Assembly (NCBI RefSeq): GCF_022810305.1
Contig: NZ_JALGQH010000020.1
Span: forward strand, 1 to 64,000
From: Rhodococcus sp. ARC_M6
GTDB taxonomy: Bacteria; Actinomycetota; Actinomycetes; Mycobacteriales; Mycobacteriaceae
DNA: 64,000 nucleotides
Reading direction: 5' to 3'
Program-made: the position numbers and the translations under genes
Notes under the pieces: model-generated
The model's database searches: none
Told to the model about the DNA's origin: nothing
What the model saw: the letters and a program-made list of their open reading frames with translations, nothing else
Shown here: positions 1 to 11,630 of the stretch, piece after piece
Layout: every line of letters starts with the position of its first letter
How positions within the stretch are numbered: the first letter of the stretch is position 1

Positions 1-6
1 CATAGA

Positions 7-125
7 GTTACGGCGGTCATAGCGAAGGGGAAACGCCCGGTCCCATTCCGAACCCGGAAGCTAAGCCCTTCAGCGCCGATGGTACTGCACTCGACAGGGT
101 GTGGGAGAGTAGGACACCGCCGAAC
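7..125 (+). rRNA. rrf: 5S ribosomal RNA
   Basis: The 5' and 3' ends can form helix I (CGGCGGT near 11-17 with ACCGCCG near 116-122). The internal sequence has the usual actinobacterial 5S landmarks, including CCCATTCCGAACCCGGAAG in the loop B/C region and GGGAGAGTAGG near the 3' end. It is the last gene of an rRNA operon whose 16S and 23S genes lie upstream of the window. Exact ends are uncertain by a few bases. Confidence 0.93.
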
Positions 126-135
126 ACCCGTTAAC

Positions 136-169
136 CGAAAGGGGACCCAACATACTGGGTCCCCTTTCG
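136..169 (+). terminator. rRNA operon terminator
   Basis: A near-perfect inverted repeat (CGAAAGGGGACCCA, 6-nt loop, TGGGTCCCCTTTCG) lies 11 nt after the 5S rRNA. It fits an intrinsic terminator for the rRNA operon. The next gene starts only about 24 nt later, so it must have its own promoter or rely on read-through. Confidence 0.85.
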
Positions 170-192
170 TGCGTTGTATGAAAGGAATGACT

Positions 193-1092
193 GTGTCGGA
201 GAATGGCGACGAGCGTCGGTCCTTCCGTGGGGGAGGAGCGCCTCAATCAGGTGGCCCCCGTCGTGACAACGACGGGCGAGGTCCCCGAAGCAGCGGTGGC
301 GGCGACCGCCGCGGCGGCAACGGAGGAGATAGGTCCGGCGGACAGCGTCGCGGCGGCGAGGGTGGATTCGCCCCTCGTGGACGCGAAGGCGACCGGAATT
401 CACGTCAGGCAGCGCGTCCTGACGAACCAGATCTACCCGATGATGTAGAGCCGACCGAATTGGACCCGGCTGTTCGTCGGGACCTGCTGAGCTTGGACAA
501 GGACAACGCCAACACTGTTGCGCGCCACCTCGTCATGGCCGGCAAATTGGTCGACGACGATCCAGAACTTGCGCTACTTCACGCGCGTGCTGCCCGTCAG
601 CGCGCCGGTCGAATCGCAGTTGTTCGTGAAGCCGCCGGCATCACCGCTTACCATGCCGGTGAGTGGGCCGAGGCTTTGTCCGAACTTCGTGCTGCCCGCC
701 GTATGGCTGGTGGCCCGGGTCTGATCGCCGTGATGGCTGACTGTGAACGTGGATTGGGTCGTCCCGAGCGGGCGATCGAACTCGGTCGCAGTGACGAAGC
801 TGCGCAGCTGTCAGGCGACGAGGCGTCGGAGCTTCGGATTGTCGTGGCGGGTGCTCGAATGGATCTCGGTCAGTTCGATCAGGCTGTCGTTACCTTGCAG
901 ACAGCCGATCTGGACGCATCGCGTACCGGATTGGCGGCAGCCCGGCTGTTCTACGCCTATGCCGACGCACTTGTTGCGGCCGGCCGTATCGAAGACGGTC
1001 TGAAGTGGTTCCTCAATGCAGCTGCTGCAGACCTCGAAGACGATACTGACGCGGAAGAGCGGGTTGCGGAGCTGTCCGGAGAAGATCAGTGA
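193..1092 (+). CDS. TPR-type protein with an RG-rich disordered N-terminus
   Basis: About 299 aa. The first ~90 residues are low complexity, dominated by R, G, D and S with several RGG-like clusters. The rest is alpha-helical with TPR-like periodicity ('ALLHARAARQRAGR', 'GEWAEALSELRAARRM', 'FDQAVVTLQTAD'). The position directly before the HAD phosphatase matches the Rv1691-type TPR protein of mycobacteria, whose function I do not know. The GTG at 193 is chosen because GAAAGGA sits 6 nt upstream; ATG at 178 or 187 is also in frame but badly spaced. The stop overlaps the next start by 4 nt (GTGA), suggesting translational coupling. TPR folds usually mediate protein contacts, and the RG-rich tail could bind RNA; the latter is inference. 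Confidence 0.85.
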   Translation: MSENGDERRSFRGGGAPQSGGPRRDNDGRGPRSSGGGDRRGGNGGDRSGGQRRGGEGGFAPRGREGDRNSRQAARPDEPDLPDDVEPTELDPAVRRDLLSLDKDNANTVARHLVMAGKLVDDDPELALLHARAARQRAGRIAVVREAAGITAYHAGEWAEALSELRAARRMAGGPGLIAVMADCERGLGRPERAIELGRSDEAAQLSGDEASELRIVVAGARMDLGQFDQAVVTLQTADLDASRTGLAAARLFYAYADALVAAGRIEDGLKWFLNAAAADLEDDTDAEERVAELSGEDQ

Positions 1093-2072
1093 CAGTGCTT
1101 CGTAGCCAATACGACGTACTTCTGCTGGATCTCGACGGGACACTCTATGCGGGTGCTCATGCGATTCCTGGTACCCAGAGTGCTCTGGGCCAGGGATCGC
1201 AAGCCCTGTATTACGTGACGAACAATGCAAGTCGATCACCGGCGGACGTCTCGGCGCATCTGACGGAACTCGGCTTCGATTCTGTTGAGGACCGCGTCGT
1301 CACCAGTTCTCAGACTGCGGCACGCCTGGTAGTCGAACGGGTCGCTCCCGGATCGGCTGTTCTGATTGTCGGTACGGAAGCATTGGCCGACGAGATCACT
1401 GCGGTCGGTTTGCGTCCCGTTCGAGCTTTTGCCGATTCGCCCGTCGCCGTCGTGCAGGGCCATTCGACGACAACTGACTGGTCGATCCTGGCGGAAGCAT
1501 GCCTCGCGATTCGTGGCGGAGCCCTATGGGTTGCTGCGAACCTCGACACCACGCTCCCGACCGAGCGCGGACTCGTTCTCGGAAACGGCTCGATGGTTGC
1601 CGCCTTGCGTGCTGCAACTCGTCAAGAACCACTGGTGGCGGGAAAGCCCGCAGCACCGTTGATGAATGATGCGCTGCGCCGAAGCGGCTGCGAAAAACCG
1701 TTGGTCGTCGGCGATCGTCTTGATACCGATATCGAAGGCGCGCAAGCAGTTTCGCTGGATTCGCTGTTGGTTCTGACCGGTGTCAGTACCGCAGCTGATG
1801 TCTTGCGCGCTCCGGCCCTCCAGCGCCCCACCTACATTTCCGCAACGTTGGATTCGTTGAACCAGCCGGCCGTCGAATCGTTAGTCGGTACCGATTCCAA
1901 GTGGGCCATATCCGTGCGTGGCACGGCGCTGTGTGTGGATGGCCCGATGGTGGGTGACGAGATGTCACTGCTACGAGCACTGTCTCCGGTTGCCTGGGCG
2001 CATCCGTCCTTCGCGACCATCGAAGCCGCCGACGCAGAAGTTCAACGCGTCGTAGATTCGTGGCAGCTATAA
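1089..2072 (+). CDS. HAD-superfamily sugar/nucleotide phosphatase (NagD-like)
   Basis: 327 aa. HAD motif I is DLDGT with nucleophile and acid D14 and D16. Motif III is G185-K186-P187, and motif IV is GDRLDTDI with D209, D212 and D214. The architecture (motif I, long C2-type cap, then GKPxxP and GDxxxTDI) is that of the NagD/phosphoglycolate-phosphatase-like subfamily IIA. The substrate cannot be read from sequence; a cytosolic phosphomonoesterase, possibly for metabolite repair, is likely. It corresponds to Rv1692 by position. The GTG start overlaps the upstream stop by 4 nt. The C-terminal ~80 residues after the HAD core are variable. Confidence 0.9.
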   Translation: MTVLRSQYDVLLLDLDGTLYAGAHAIPGTQSALGQGSQALYYVTNNASRSPADVSAHLTELGFDSVEDRVVTSSQTAARLVVERVAPGSAVLIVGTEALADEITAVGLRPVRAFADSPVAVVQGHSTTTDWSILAEACLAIRGGALWVAANLDTTLPTERGLVLGNGSMVAALRAATRQEPLVAGKPAAPLMNDALRRSGCEKPLVVGDRLDTDIEGAQAVSLDSLLVLTGVSTAADVLRAPALQRPTYISATLDSLNQPAVESLVGTDSKWAISVRGTALCVDGPMVGDEMSLLRALSPVAWAHPSFATIEAADAEVQRVVDSWQL

Positions 2073-2147
2073 CCCTCGATTGTGTGTTCGACTCGCGGGG
2101 GTATCGATGTATGCGCAACCAACAGTCATGCACTAGCGTTGTCCGCG

Positions 2148-2390
2148 ATGAGCACGCCGATACCTCAACCCGGAAATAGCAGCGCAGAATCTCCTGTGCC
2201 CGGGCCACCGCGCACCGTCGACCCGGACACGATTCGTTCCGACGTCGATTCTCTACTCGCGCGTCTCGGCGATATCGAACAGGGTCCGAACGATCAGCAC
2301 GGAGCAGGCGTGATTCCACACAAGGCGCACATATTGGAACAAGCACACGAAGTGCTGGTCCAAGCACTCGCTTCTGTGGACAGGGTCTGA
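2148..2390 (+). CDS. small conserved hypothetical (Rv1693-type)
   Basis: 80 aa from ATG 2148. It is hydrophilic, with a proline-rich N-terminus followed by a helical part ('VDSLLARLGDIEQG', 'AHILEQAHEVLVQALASVDRV') that could form a helical hairpin. It sits exactly between the HAD phosphatase and tlyA, where mycobacteria also carry a very small hypothetical gene, and it ends 1 nt before tlyA. I recognise no function. The reading frame stays open upstream to 2082, but that extension has no start supported by a ribosome site. Confidence 0.75.
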   Translation: MSTPIPQPGNSSAESPVPGPPRTVDPDTIRSDVDSLLARLGDIEQGPNDQHGAGVIPHKAHILEQAHEVLVQALASVDRV

Positions 2391-2391
2391 C

Positions 2392-3222
2392 ATGGCACGT
2401 AGAGCACGGGTGGACGCCGAACTGGTCCGTCGCGGACTGGCGCGTTCCCGCGATCACGCACAAGAGTTGATCGCAGCCAATCGAGTCCTGATCTCGGGGG
2501 CAGTCGCAACCAAGCCGGCCACCGCTATCGAAGCTGGAACACCGCTCCGAGTGATCGAGGTGGAGCAGGAAGTTTCCTGGGCTTCTCGCGGTGCCCACAA
2601 ACTGATCGGCGCCCTCGATGCTTTCGGTGAATCCGGACTCAGTGTGGCCGGTCGTCGTTGCCTGGATGCCGGTGCATCCACCGGCGGGTTCACCGACGTT
2701 TTGTTGACGCGTGGCGCCAAAGAGATTGTGGCGGTCGACGTCGGCTACGGACAGTTGGTGTGGCGCTTGCAGTCCGACGAACGAGTACATGTCATTGACC
2801 GCACCAATGTGCGCGCTATCGATGCCGAGACCATCGGCGGCCCAGTCGACCTGGTGGTTGCGGACCTCTCGTTCATCTCTCTCAAACTTGTATTACCGGC
2901 GTTTGTCGCGTGCACGGCCGACGGAGCCGATCTGGTGCCGATGGTGAAGCCACAATTCGAGGTCGGCAAGGACCGCGTCGGCGCCGGTGGCGTCGTACGT
3001 GACCCGGAGCTTCGAATCTCGACGGTGCTCGAAGTATCCGAAGCCGCGGCCAAGGTCGGGTTGAGGACACTCGGTGTTGTTGCGAGTCCGCTGCCGGGAC
3101 CGTCCGGAAATGTCGAGTACTTCCTCTGGCTGCGTAAAGAGAACGCTCCCGAGGAGCTGGTAGAAGGCTCGCCGTCGGTCGAGGATCTGATCCGCAAGGC
3201 TGTAGAGGAAGGGCCGCAGTGA
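2392..3222 (+). CDS. tlyA: 16S/23S rRNA 2'-O-methyltransferase TlyA
   Basis: 276 aa. An N-terminal S4 RNA-binding domain (about residues 1-60) is followed by an FtsJ/RrmJ-type SAM methyltransferase domain. The SAM motif is [10 protein letters not shown] at 91-100. The catalytic-tetrad positions look intact: K70 ('AHKLIGAL'), the aspartate in 'VADLSF', K186 ('MVKPQFE') and the glutamate in 'GNVEYFLWL'. In mycobacteria TlyA methylates C1409 of 16S and C1920 of 23S rRNA, and its loss gives capreomycin/viomycin resistance; it was originally described as a hemolysin. It starts 1 nt after the upstream gene, and its stop overlaps the nadK start by 4 nt. Confidence 0.96.
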   Translation: MARRARVDAELVRRGLARSRDHAQELIAANRVLISGAVATKPATAIEAGTPLRVIEVEQEVSWASRGAHKLIGALDAFGESGLSVAGRRCLDAGASTGGFTDVLLTRGAKEIVAVDVGYGQLVWRLQSDERVHVIDRTNVRAIDAETIGGPVDLVVADLSFISLKLVLPAFVACTADGADLVPMVKPQFEVGKDRVGAGGVVRDPELRISTVLEVSEAAAKVGLRTLGVVASPLPGPSGNVEYFLWLRKENAPEELVEGSPSVEDLIRKAVEEGPQ

Positions 3223-4166
3223 CCGCAGCTTCTGGGGGCGAACCGCGTCAGATTTTGTTGGTGGCGCATCCCGGTCGACGGGAGATCGCTGAAACTGCCC
3301 GACGCGTCGGAAAGATTTTCGAGCGCGCCGGAATCGGTCTGCGTGTTCTGGTCGACGAAGCAGACAGTTCGCGCATCGAGGCGATGAATGCGCCCGAGGG
3401 TTTCTCGGCACCGGACCTCGATGTCACAGTTGTTCATCCGGGCCCGAACGCGGCAGTTGGCTGCGAATTGGTGCTCGTGCTCGGCGGCGACGGAACATTT
3501 TTGCGTGCAGCGGAATTGGCGCAGGAAGCGTCGATTCCCGTTCTCGGCATCAACTTGGGTCGAATCGGATTCCTTGCGGAAACCGAGGCCGAACATCTTG
3601 ACGAAGCACTCGCGCAGGTAGTGCGCAAGGAGTACCGCGTCGAACCCCGGATGACTTTGGATGTCGTGATCCGTGTTGATGACGAGATCATCGATCGCGG
3701 TTGGGCTCTGAACGAGGCCAGTATCGAAAACCGCTCGCGGCTCGGTGTTCTCGAAGTTGTTCTCGAAGTCGACGGTCGGCCGGTGTCCGCGTTCGGTTGC
3801 GACGGAGTTCTCGTATCCACACCGACCGGTTCGACGGCCTATGCGTTTTCGGCCGGCGGGCCCGTCGTGTGGCCGGAACTCGAAGCGCTGCTTGTTGTTC
3901 CGAGCAATGCACACGCGTTGTTCGCCCGTCCGTTGGTCACCAGCCCGGAATCGCTGATCGCAGTGGAAACCGTTGCCGGCAGTCATGAAGGTCTCGTATT
4001 TCTCGACGGCCGGCGCACATTGGAACTTCCAGCCGGTGGCCGTGTCGAGGTTGTTCGTGGTGCACAACCGGTCAAGTGGGTACGCCTCGACTCTGCGCCT
4101 TTCGCGGATCGGATGGTTCGAAAGTTCGAACTTCCGGTCACCGGTTGGCGAGGAAGGAAGCCTTAA
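3219..4166 (+). CDS. nadK: NAD kinase
   Basis: 315 aa, GTG start within a 4-nt overlap with tlyA. Diagnostic motifs are GGDGT at 89-93 (ATP/polyphosphate and NAD binding), '[11 protein letters not shown]', and the glycine-rich '[17 protein letters not shown]' segment of the family. It phosphorylates NAD to NADP in the cytosol, and actinobacterial enzymes typically accept polyphosphate as well as ATP. The tlyA-nadK-recN order is conserved across actinobacteria. The length is normal for the family. Confidence 0.97.
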   Translation: MTAASGGEPRQILLVAHPGRREIAETARRVGKIFERAGIGLRVLVDEADSSRIEAMNAPEGFSAPDLDVTVVHPGPNAAVGCELVLVLGGDGTFLRAAELAQEASIPVLGINLGRIGFLAETEAEHLDEALAQVVRKEYRVEPRMTLDVVIRVDDEIIDRGWALNEASIENRSRLGVLEVVLEVDGRPVSAFGCDGVLVSTPTGSTAYAFSAGGPVVWPELEALLVVPSNAHALFARPLVTSPESLIAVETVAGSHEGLVFLDGRRTLELPAGGRVEVVRGAQPVKWVRLDSAPFADRMVRKFELPVTGWRGRKP

Positions 4167-4169
4167 ACA

Positions 4170-5945
4170 GTGCTCGCAGAGATTCGAATCGACAGCCTGG
4201 GAGTTATTTCCGAAGCGTCGGCCCAGTTTCACGAGGGTTTGACAGTCCTGACCGGTGAAACCGGCGCAGGTAAGACTATGGTCGTGACCAGCCTGCACCT
4301 GCTCAGCGGCGCTCGCGCCGATGCCGGCCGTGTGCGGCTTGGTGCGTCCCGCGCAGTAGTCGAGGGACGATTTGTCACCGACGTGTCGCCGGCGACTGAA
4401 CGCGAGATCGTGCGAATCCTCGAATCTTCCGGAGCCGAGCGTGACGAGGACGGCAGCATTATCGCCGTTCGAACCGTAGGCAGTGACGGTCGATCGCGTG
4501 CTCACCTCGGCGGTCGTAGTGTTCCGGCCGGTGTGTTGTCGGAGTTCACCGACCCCTTGCTGACGGTGCACGGTCAGAACGACCAGTTGCGTTTGCTGCG
4601 TCCCGACCAGCAGCGCAATGCGTTGGATCGTTTCGGCGACAAGACAATCGGCACTCTCCTGACGCGTTATCGGAAGCATCGTCGTGAGTGGCTCGACGCT
4701 CGATCGGAACTGATCGAGCGGACGTCGAAGGCCCGCGAACTTGCGCAAGAGGCAGATCAGCTGACCTTTGCGCTCAACGAAATCGACGGTGTAGCACCGG
4801 AACCCGGCGAAGATGCCTCGATCGTCGCCGAGGTTCGTCGGCTCAGCGATTTGGATTCGCTACGGTCGGCCGCGGAGGAAGCGCACGCGGCACTGGCCGG
4901 TAGTGATGATTTGTCGAGTGGTGAGGTTCGTGTGTCACCGGCTCTCGACTTGATGTCCGAGGCCCGGGCACGGATCGAGTCCGTGACCGATACAGATTTG
5001 GACGGTTTGGCTGCGCGGTTGGCCGATGCGATTGCCGTCGTCACCGATGTGGCCGGCGATCTCAATTCCTACCTCGCCGGATTGCCCGCTGATCCGGGTG
5101 CCTTGGATTCACTACTTTCGAGGCAATCCGAACTCAAGACCCTGACACGGAAATATGCCGCTGATGTCGACGGTGTTCTCGAATGGGCCGATACCGCTCG
5201 CGCACGCCTGTCCAAGCTCGATGTGTCGTCGGACGCTTTGGGGCTGCTGAGCAAGCAGGTCGAGGAAACCGCTGCTCTGACGGCTGACGCGGCCGCCAAA
5301 CTCAGCGCGGCGCGCGTGAAGTCGGCAGCAAAGCTGTCGAAATCCGTCAGCGCGGAACTGGCAGGACTGGCGATGGGTCGGGCCGGTTTGGAAGTGAGCG
5401 TCCGTCAGCAGGTTGCCGGCGCGCAGGATTCTGCTCCGCTCAATGTCGGGGGAGTGGAACTGCATGCCGGTTCCGGCGGTGTGGACGAGGTCGAGTTCCG
5501 GTTGTCCGCACACAGCGGCGCTCCGTCACTGCCGATCAGCAAGAGCGCCTCCGGCGGTGAACTCTCACGCGTGATGTTGGCGCTCGAAGTTGTGCTGGCC
5601 GGTAGCGATACCGGAGCGACCATGGTGTTCGACGAGGTGGACGCCGGCGTCGGCGGGCGCGCGGCCGTCGAGATCGGTCGACGACTGGCCAAGCTTGCTC
5701 GGACACACCAGGTAATCGTGGTGACGCACCTTCCTCAGGTTGCGGCCTTCGCAGACACTCACCTGGTGGTCGACAAGGTCGACGACAAGGGTGGGGTCGT
5801 GAGTAGCGGCGTTCGTACACTGTCGGACAGTGAGCGGGTCGTCGAACTAGCTCGAATGTTGGCCGGTTTGGACGACACTGAAACCGGCCGAGCGCACGCC
5901 GAGGAATTGCTGGAGATAGCAAGTGCGGCACGCGTCACAGATTGA
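4170..5945 (+). CDS. recN: DNA repair protein RecN
   Basis: 591 aa. An SMC-like ATPase: Walker A GETGAGKT at 29-36, ABC signature SGGELS from about residue 461, and Walker B with D488/E489. The two ATPase halves are separated by a long helical region (about 160-400), as expected for the coiled-coil arms of RecN. It acts in recombinational double-strand-break repair. The GTG start lies 3 nt after the nadK stop. The family is often SOS-controlled; I see no separate promoter, so transcription is probably with tlyA-nadK. Confidence 0.96.
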   Translation: MLAEIRIDSLGVISEASAQFHEGLTVLTGETGAGKTMVVTSLHLLSGARADAGRVRLGASRAVVEGRFVTDVSPATEREIVRILESSGAERDEDGSIIAVRTVGSDGRSRAHLGGRSVPAGVLSEFTDPLLTVHGQNDQLRLLRPDQQRNALDRFGDKTIGTLLTRYRKHRREWLDARSELIERTSKARELAQEADQLTFALNEIDGVAPEPGEDASIVAEVRRLSDLDSLRSAAEEAHAALAGSDDLSSGEVRVSPALDLMSEARARIESVTDTDLDGLAARLADAIAVVTDVAGDLNSYLAGLPADPGALDSLLSRQSELKTLTRKYAADVDGVLEWADTARARLSKLDVSSDALGLLSKQVEETAALTADAAAKLSAARVKSAAKLSKSVSAELAGLAMGRAGLEVSVRQQVAGAQDSAPLNVGGVELHAGSGGVDEVEFRLSAHSGAPSLPISKSASGGELSRVMLALEVVLAGSDTGATMVFDEVDAGVGGRAAVEIGRRLAKLARTHQVIVVTHLPQVAAFADTHLVVDKVDDKGGVVSSGVRTLSDSERVVELARMLAGLDDTETGRAHAEELLEIASAARVTD

Positions 5946-6034
5946 TGGATTAGTGGTGTGGTATGCGACCGATGTGGTAATTGATTCGGCGCGCCTCCAC
6001 CGATCACGGTGACTTCGGGTTCATCATCGAAGCC

Positions 6035-7219
6035 ATGAAGATGCCCGCATTGCTCTCCCGTAACACCGAGTCGTTGCCTGGGATCAGCGGCATCGCCAGG
6101 GTCGACCGGAATACGGCCAAGCTTTTACGCCGTGTCGGTCCCGGGGATATCGTCGTTCTGGACGAACTCGACATCGACCGTCGTACCGCCGACGCTCTGG
6201 TGAAAGCCGGAGTTCTGGCCGTCGTCAACGCGTCGCCGTCCATCTCCGGTAGGTACCCGAACCTCGGTCCCGAGGTGATGGTCGCCAACGGCATCGTTCT
6301 GATCGACGCGCCGGACAGCGAAGTCTTCAAGAACATCAAGGACGGCAGCAAGATCCGCCTGCACGAGGGCGAGGTTTTCAACGGTTCGAAGTCACTGGTC
6401 AAGGGCGAAGAGCAGTCCGAAGCCGAGATCTCGGACCGGATGATCGAAGCAAAGACCGGTTTGGTGGATCACCTCGAGGCATTCTCCGGCAACACAATCG
6501 AGTTCATCCGAACCGAGAGCCCGCTTCTCATCGACGGCATCGGTGTACCCGATGTCGACATCGAGCTCAAGGACCGCCACGTCGTGGTGGTGTCCGACGG
6601 ACCCGATCACGAACAGGATTTGAAGAACCTCAAGCCGTTCATCAAGGAGTACTCGCCGATTCTGATCGGTGTCGGCGCAGGTGCCGATGTACTGAGCCAA
6701 GCCGGATACCGCCCCGACCTGATCGTGGGCGACCCGGAAGAGATCACCAGCGCCACCCTCAAGTCCGGAGCCGAGGTGGTACTCCCGGCCGATCAGGACG
6801 GTCACGCCGCCGGCCTTTCGCGCATCCAGGATCTGGGTATCGGTGCCATGACGTTCCCGGCGACGGGCTCGCCGACCGATCTGGCGCTGTTGCTCGCCGA
6901 TCATCACGGGGCTTCGTTGATCGTCACGGTCGGCAATGTTGTCTCGCTCGACGAATTCTTCGATCGTGCCCGCCGGGAAAGTAATCCGTCGGCGTTCATG
7001 ACCAGACTGAAGGTCGGGCCGAAACTCGTCGACGCCAAGGCCGTCGCAACGCTGTATCGAAGTCGGGTGTCCGGCGGAGCGATCGCTCTGCTGGTCCTCG
7101 CCGCACTGGTCGCGGTTATCGTCGCGCTGGTCGTATCCAATGCCGGTAGTGAAGTTCTCGACTGGGCAATCGCAACATGGAACAGCTTCGCGCTGTGGGT
7201 TCAGGGGCTCTTCAAGTGA
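6035..7219 (+). CDS. steA: SteA-like cell-division/envelope membrane protein
   Basis: 394 aa from ATG 6035, which gives an N-terminus ('MKMPALLSRN') matching the mycobacterial Rv1697 type. The body resembles a thiamin-pyrophosphokinase-like fold ('VSDGPDHEQDL', 'DLIVGDPEEI'). It ends in one predicted transmembrane helix (about 350-375) and a short hydrophobic tail, so most of the protein is probably cytoplasmic and tethered. In Corynebacterium, SteA with its partner SteB acts in cell separation with cell-wall hydrolases. The next gene, overlapping by 4 nt, is the mctB/SteB-type protein, which supports the pairing. The TPK-like domain probably lacks true kinase function; that is inference. Confidence 0.88.
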   Translation: MKMPALLSRNTESLPGISGIARVDRNTAKLLRRVGPGDIVVLDELDIDRRTADALVKAGVLAVVNASPSISGRYPNLGPEVMVANGIVLIDAPDSEVFKNIKDGSKIRLHEGEVFNGSKSLVKGEEQSEAEISDRMIEAKTGLVDHLEAFSGNTIEFIRTESPLLIDGIGVPDVDIELKDRHVVVVSDGPDHEQDLKNLKPFIKEYSPILIGVGAGADVLSQAGYRPDLIVGDPEEITSATLKSGAEVVLPADQDGHAAGLSRIQDLGIGAMTFPATGSPTDLALLLADHHGASLIVTVGNVVSLDEFFDRARRESNPSAFMTRLKVGPKLVDAKAVATLYRSRVSGGAIALLVLAALVAVIVALVVSNAGSEVLDWAIATWNSFALWVQGLFK

Positions 7220-8166
7220 TTTCGATGCGTCAACATGCTATTTCCATAGCGGCAATTTTCCTGGCTCTCGCAATCGGCGTGGTTCTCGGTTCGGGGATGT
7301 TGTCCAGTGGGTTGCTTTCCGGTCTGCGCGACGACAAGGCGGACCTGCAGAACGAGATCGAAAATCTCAACGACCAGAAGAACGGTCTTGCGGAACAACT
7401 CAACTCCGCCGACGGCTTCGACGCCGCAGTCGGCGGACGCGTCGTCCGTGATTCTCTGGCGGGTCGCACCGTCGTCATCGTGACCGCGCCCGATACCGAT
7501 CCCGGCGACTTGGATGGTGTCACCCGCTTGATAACCGCCTCCGGTGGAGCGGTGACCGGACGCGTCTCGCTCACCGAGTCGTTTGTGGACGCCAGCGGCG
7601 GTGACCGTCTGCGTACCGTCGTCAACAACGTAATTCCTGCGGGCATCACCCTGAAGACCGGCGCTGTCGACCAGGGCAGTCTGGCGGGAGACCTACTCGG
7701 ATCCGTGCTCTTGCTGAACGGGACCACGAGTGAACCGCAAAGCACTCCGGATGAGCTGAACCTGGCGTTGGACACTTTGCGTAGCGCCGGATTCATCGCG
7801 TACGACGGCGCAGTCAAGCCCGCGCAACTCGCGGTGGTTCTCACTGGGGACAACAAGGCGGACGACGCCACAACTTCCGGAAACCGCGGGGCCGTCGTCG
7901 CACGCTTTGCCGGCGCTTTGGACGGACGCGGCGCAGGGACGGTTTTGGCGGGTCGACCAGGCTCGGCAGACGGCAATGGTCCGGTTGCCGTCGTACGTGC
8001 CGATGCGGCGCTCTCAGCCGGTCTGACGACCATCGACAATGTCGACCGCGAGTCAGGCAAGATCACGACCTCGCTGGCATTGCAAGAGCAGTTGAACGGC
8101 GGAGCCGGGCGGTACGGAACGGGCCCGGGAGCCGCTGCAATTACCGTCGGAGCACCCACGAGCTGA
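7216..8166 (+). CDS. mctB: copper transporter / SteB-type protein (MctB family)
   Basis: 316 aa. The GTG at 7216 overlaps the steA stop (GTGA) and gives an N-terminus 'MISMRQHAISIAAIFLALAIG' with one signal/anchor helix. A short coiled coil ('DKADLQNEIENLNDQKNGLAEQL') follows, then a large extracytoplasmic domain. This is the architecture of Rv1698, described as a mycobacterial copper-efflux channel protein (MctB), and of corynebacterial SteB. Copper export and division roles have both been reported for the family, and sequence alone does not choose between them. Coupling to steA favours joint action. Confidence 0.88.
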   Translation: MISMRQHAISIAAIFLALAIGVVLGSGMLSSGLLSGLRDDKADLQNEIENLNDQKNGLAEQLNSADGFDAAVGGRVVRDSLAGRTVVIVTAPDTDPGDLDGVTRLITASGGAVTGRVSLTESFVDASGGDRLRTVVNNVIPAGITLKTGAVDQGSLAGDLLGSVLLLNGTTSEPQSTPDELNLALDTLRSAGFIAYDGAVKPAQLAVVLTGDNKADDATTSGNRGAVVARFAGALDGRGAGTVLAGRPGSADGNGPVAVVRADAALSAGLTTIDNVDRESGKITTSLALQEQLNGGAGRYGTGPGAAAITVGAPTS

Positions 8167-8236
8167 TACGCCGGTCACATCGCGGGGCGAAAGTCGGCGC
8201 GCGGGAGGCGTCGACACCCGATTGGTGTTACCGTGA

Positions 8237-10066
<1,830 letters not shown>

Positions 10067-10072
10067 CCACAC

Positions 10073-10705
10073 ATGAGCGATCCCGGTCGGCACGAATTCG
10101 AGACCCTCGACTCCACCACGATCTACTCGGGGGCGATCATTGCGCTCCGGGTGGACTCCGTGATGATGCCGGGTAATCATCGTGCCGATCGGGAAGTCGT
10201 GGAACATCACGGCGCGGTAGCAGTAGTTGCTGTCGACGCCGACGACAACCTTGTTCTGATCCACCAGTACCGACATCCTCTCGGCCATCGGCTGTGGGAA
10301 ATCCCGGCTGGTCTGCTGGATGCACCCGGTGAGAATCCGGTGGACGCGGCCGCACGTGAGTTGGGCGAAGAGACCGGACTGGGCGCGGATCGCTGGTCGG
10401 TGCTCGTCGACGTTGCACTCTCACCGGGATTCACCGACGAAGCCGTTCGGGTATTCCTCGCCGAGGGCCTGCACGACGTCGACCGCGAAGATCCGGAACA
10501 TGAAGAAGCCGACCTGCAAATTGCCCGCGTGCCGTTGTCGGAGGCCGTCGACATGGCGCTACGCGGTGATCTGGTGAATGCCACGGCAGTAGCGGGCATC
10601 CTCGCCCTCGTTGCGGCGCGCTCTTCGGGCACGGCTTTGCGGGCTGCCGATGCACCGTGGCCGGATCGTCCGACAGCATTCGGGGAACGCAAGGCCCGGG
10701 CCTGA
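10073..10705 (+). CDS. NUDIX hydrolase, ADP-ribose pyrophosphatase type
   Basis: 210 aa, 6 nt after pyrG. The NUDIX box is present ('[10 protein letters not shown]...[14 protein letters not shown]') with one extra residue between the first glycine and the first glutamate, as I recall for actinobacterial ADP-ribose pyrophosphatases of the Rv1700 type. An 'EIPAG' upstream strand and a proline-containing substrate loop also fit. The enzyme would hydrolyse ADP-ribose to AMP and ribose-5-phosphate. The pyrG-NUDIX-xerD order is conserved with mycobacteria. Its stop is one base before the xerD GTG. Confidence 0.93.
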   Translation: MSDPGRHEFETLDSTTIYSGAIIALRVDSVMMPGNHRADREVVEHHGAVAVVAVDADDNLVLIHQYRHPLGHRLWEIPAGLLDAPGENPVDAAARELGEETGLGADRWSVLVDVALSPGFTDEAVRVFLAEGLHDVDREDPEHEEADLQIARVPLSEAVDMALRGDLVNATAVAGILALVAARSSGTALRAADAPWPDRPTAFGERKARA

Positions 10706-10706
10706 T

Positions 10707-11630
10707 GTGCTTGCCCGACAGGTGGATTCGTTTCTCGACCATCTAGCCGTCGAGCGAGGATCTGCTCGCAACACACTTCTCTCGTATCGGCGCGATCTGT
10801 ACCGGTACGTCGAATATCTCAACGCACTCGACATCGATGAGGTCTCGCGAGTCGGTGAAGCCGATGTCACGGAATTTGTGACGTCATTGCGCCGGGGCGA
10901 CAAGGAATCCGGCGTTGTCCCCTTGGCGTCGAGTTCTGCCGCACGCACCTTGATCGCGGTTCGCGGTTTCCATAAGTTCTGTGCCGCAGAAGGTCTGGTC
11001 GACGTCGACGTTGCCAGATCCGTGAAACCACCGACTCCGGGACGCAAACTGCCCAAGGCACTCTCACTCGACGACGTCATCGCACTGCTCGAGGCTTCCG
11101 GTGGTGGCGCTGCCGGCGACGGCCCACGTGACCTGCGAGATCGGGCGCTGTTGGAACTGCTGTACTCGACGGGCGCACGCATCACCGAAGCCGTCGACCT
11201 CGACGTCGACGACATCGACACCGAGTCCCGTTCAGTGCTCCTGAAGGGCAAGGGCGGAAAGCAACGGGTAGTCCCTATCGGTCGGCCCGCGATCGAAGCC
11301 GTCGACGCCTATCTGGTCCGAGGGCGACCCGCTCTGGCGACGCGGGGATTGCCGGCGCTCTTCCTCAATGCCCGTGGCGGACGATTGTCCCGTCAAAGCG
11401 CGTGGCAGATTCTCCACGACGCGGCTCTCTCCGCCGGAATCAAGGCCGACGTCTCGCCGCACACCATGCGGCACTCATTTGCCACCCACCTCCTCGACGG
11501 CGGAGCAGATGTTCGCGTCGTACAGGAACTTCTCGGTCACGCATCCGTGACCACGACGCAGATTTACACCCTGGTCACGGTCACTGCGCTGCGAGAAGTG
11601 TGGGCCCAGGCACATCCACGTGCGCGATAG
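10707..11630 (+). CDS. xerD: site-specific tyrosine recombinase XerD
   Basis: 307 aa from GTG 10707. An N-terminal SAM-like DNA-binding domain (about 1-90) is followed by the catalytic domain with all six expected residues: R158, K182, H252, R255, H278 and Y287. It works with XerC at the dif site to resolve chromosome dimers. The context (pyrG, NUDIX, then parA and scpA/B) is the conserved chromosomal one, so this is the housekeeping recombinase, not a phage integrase. The frame is open upstream into the NUDIX gene, but that extension is not homologous. Confidence 0.95.
   Translation: MLARQVDSFLDHLAVERGSARNTLLSYRRDLYRYVEYLNALDIDEVSRVGEADVTEFVTSLRRGDKESGVVPLASSSAARTLIAVRGFHKFCAAEGLVDVDVARSVKPPTPGRKLPKALSLDDVIALLEASGGGAAGDGPRDLRDRALLELLYSTGARITEAVDLDVDDIDTESRSVLLKGKGGKQRVVPIGRPAIEAVDAYLVRGRPALATRGLPALFLNARGGRLSRQSAWQILHDAALSAGIKADVSPHTMRHSFATHLLDGGADVRVVQELLGHASVTTTQIYTLVTVTALREVWAQAHPRAR

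Noticed and set aside
2745-4748. 667-codon antisense frame opposite tlyA-nadK-recN
   Set aside because: It spans three confidently identified genes in the opposite direction, with no protein-like features.
10707-11630. Tyrosine recombinase as a phage integrase
   Set aside because: Context and full-length similarity are those of housekeeping XerD.
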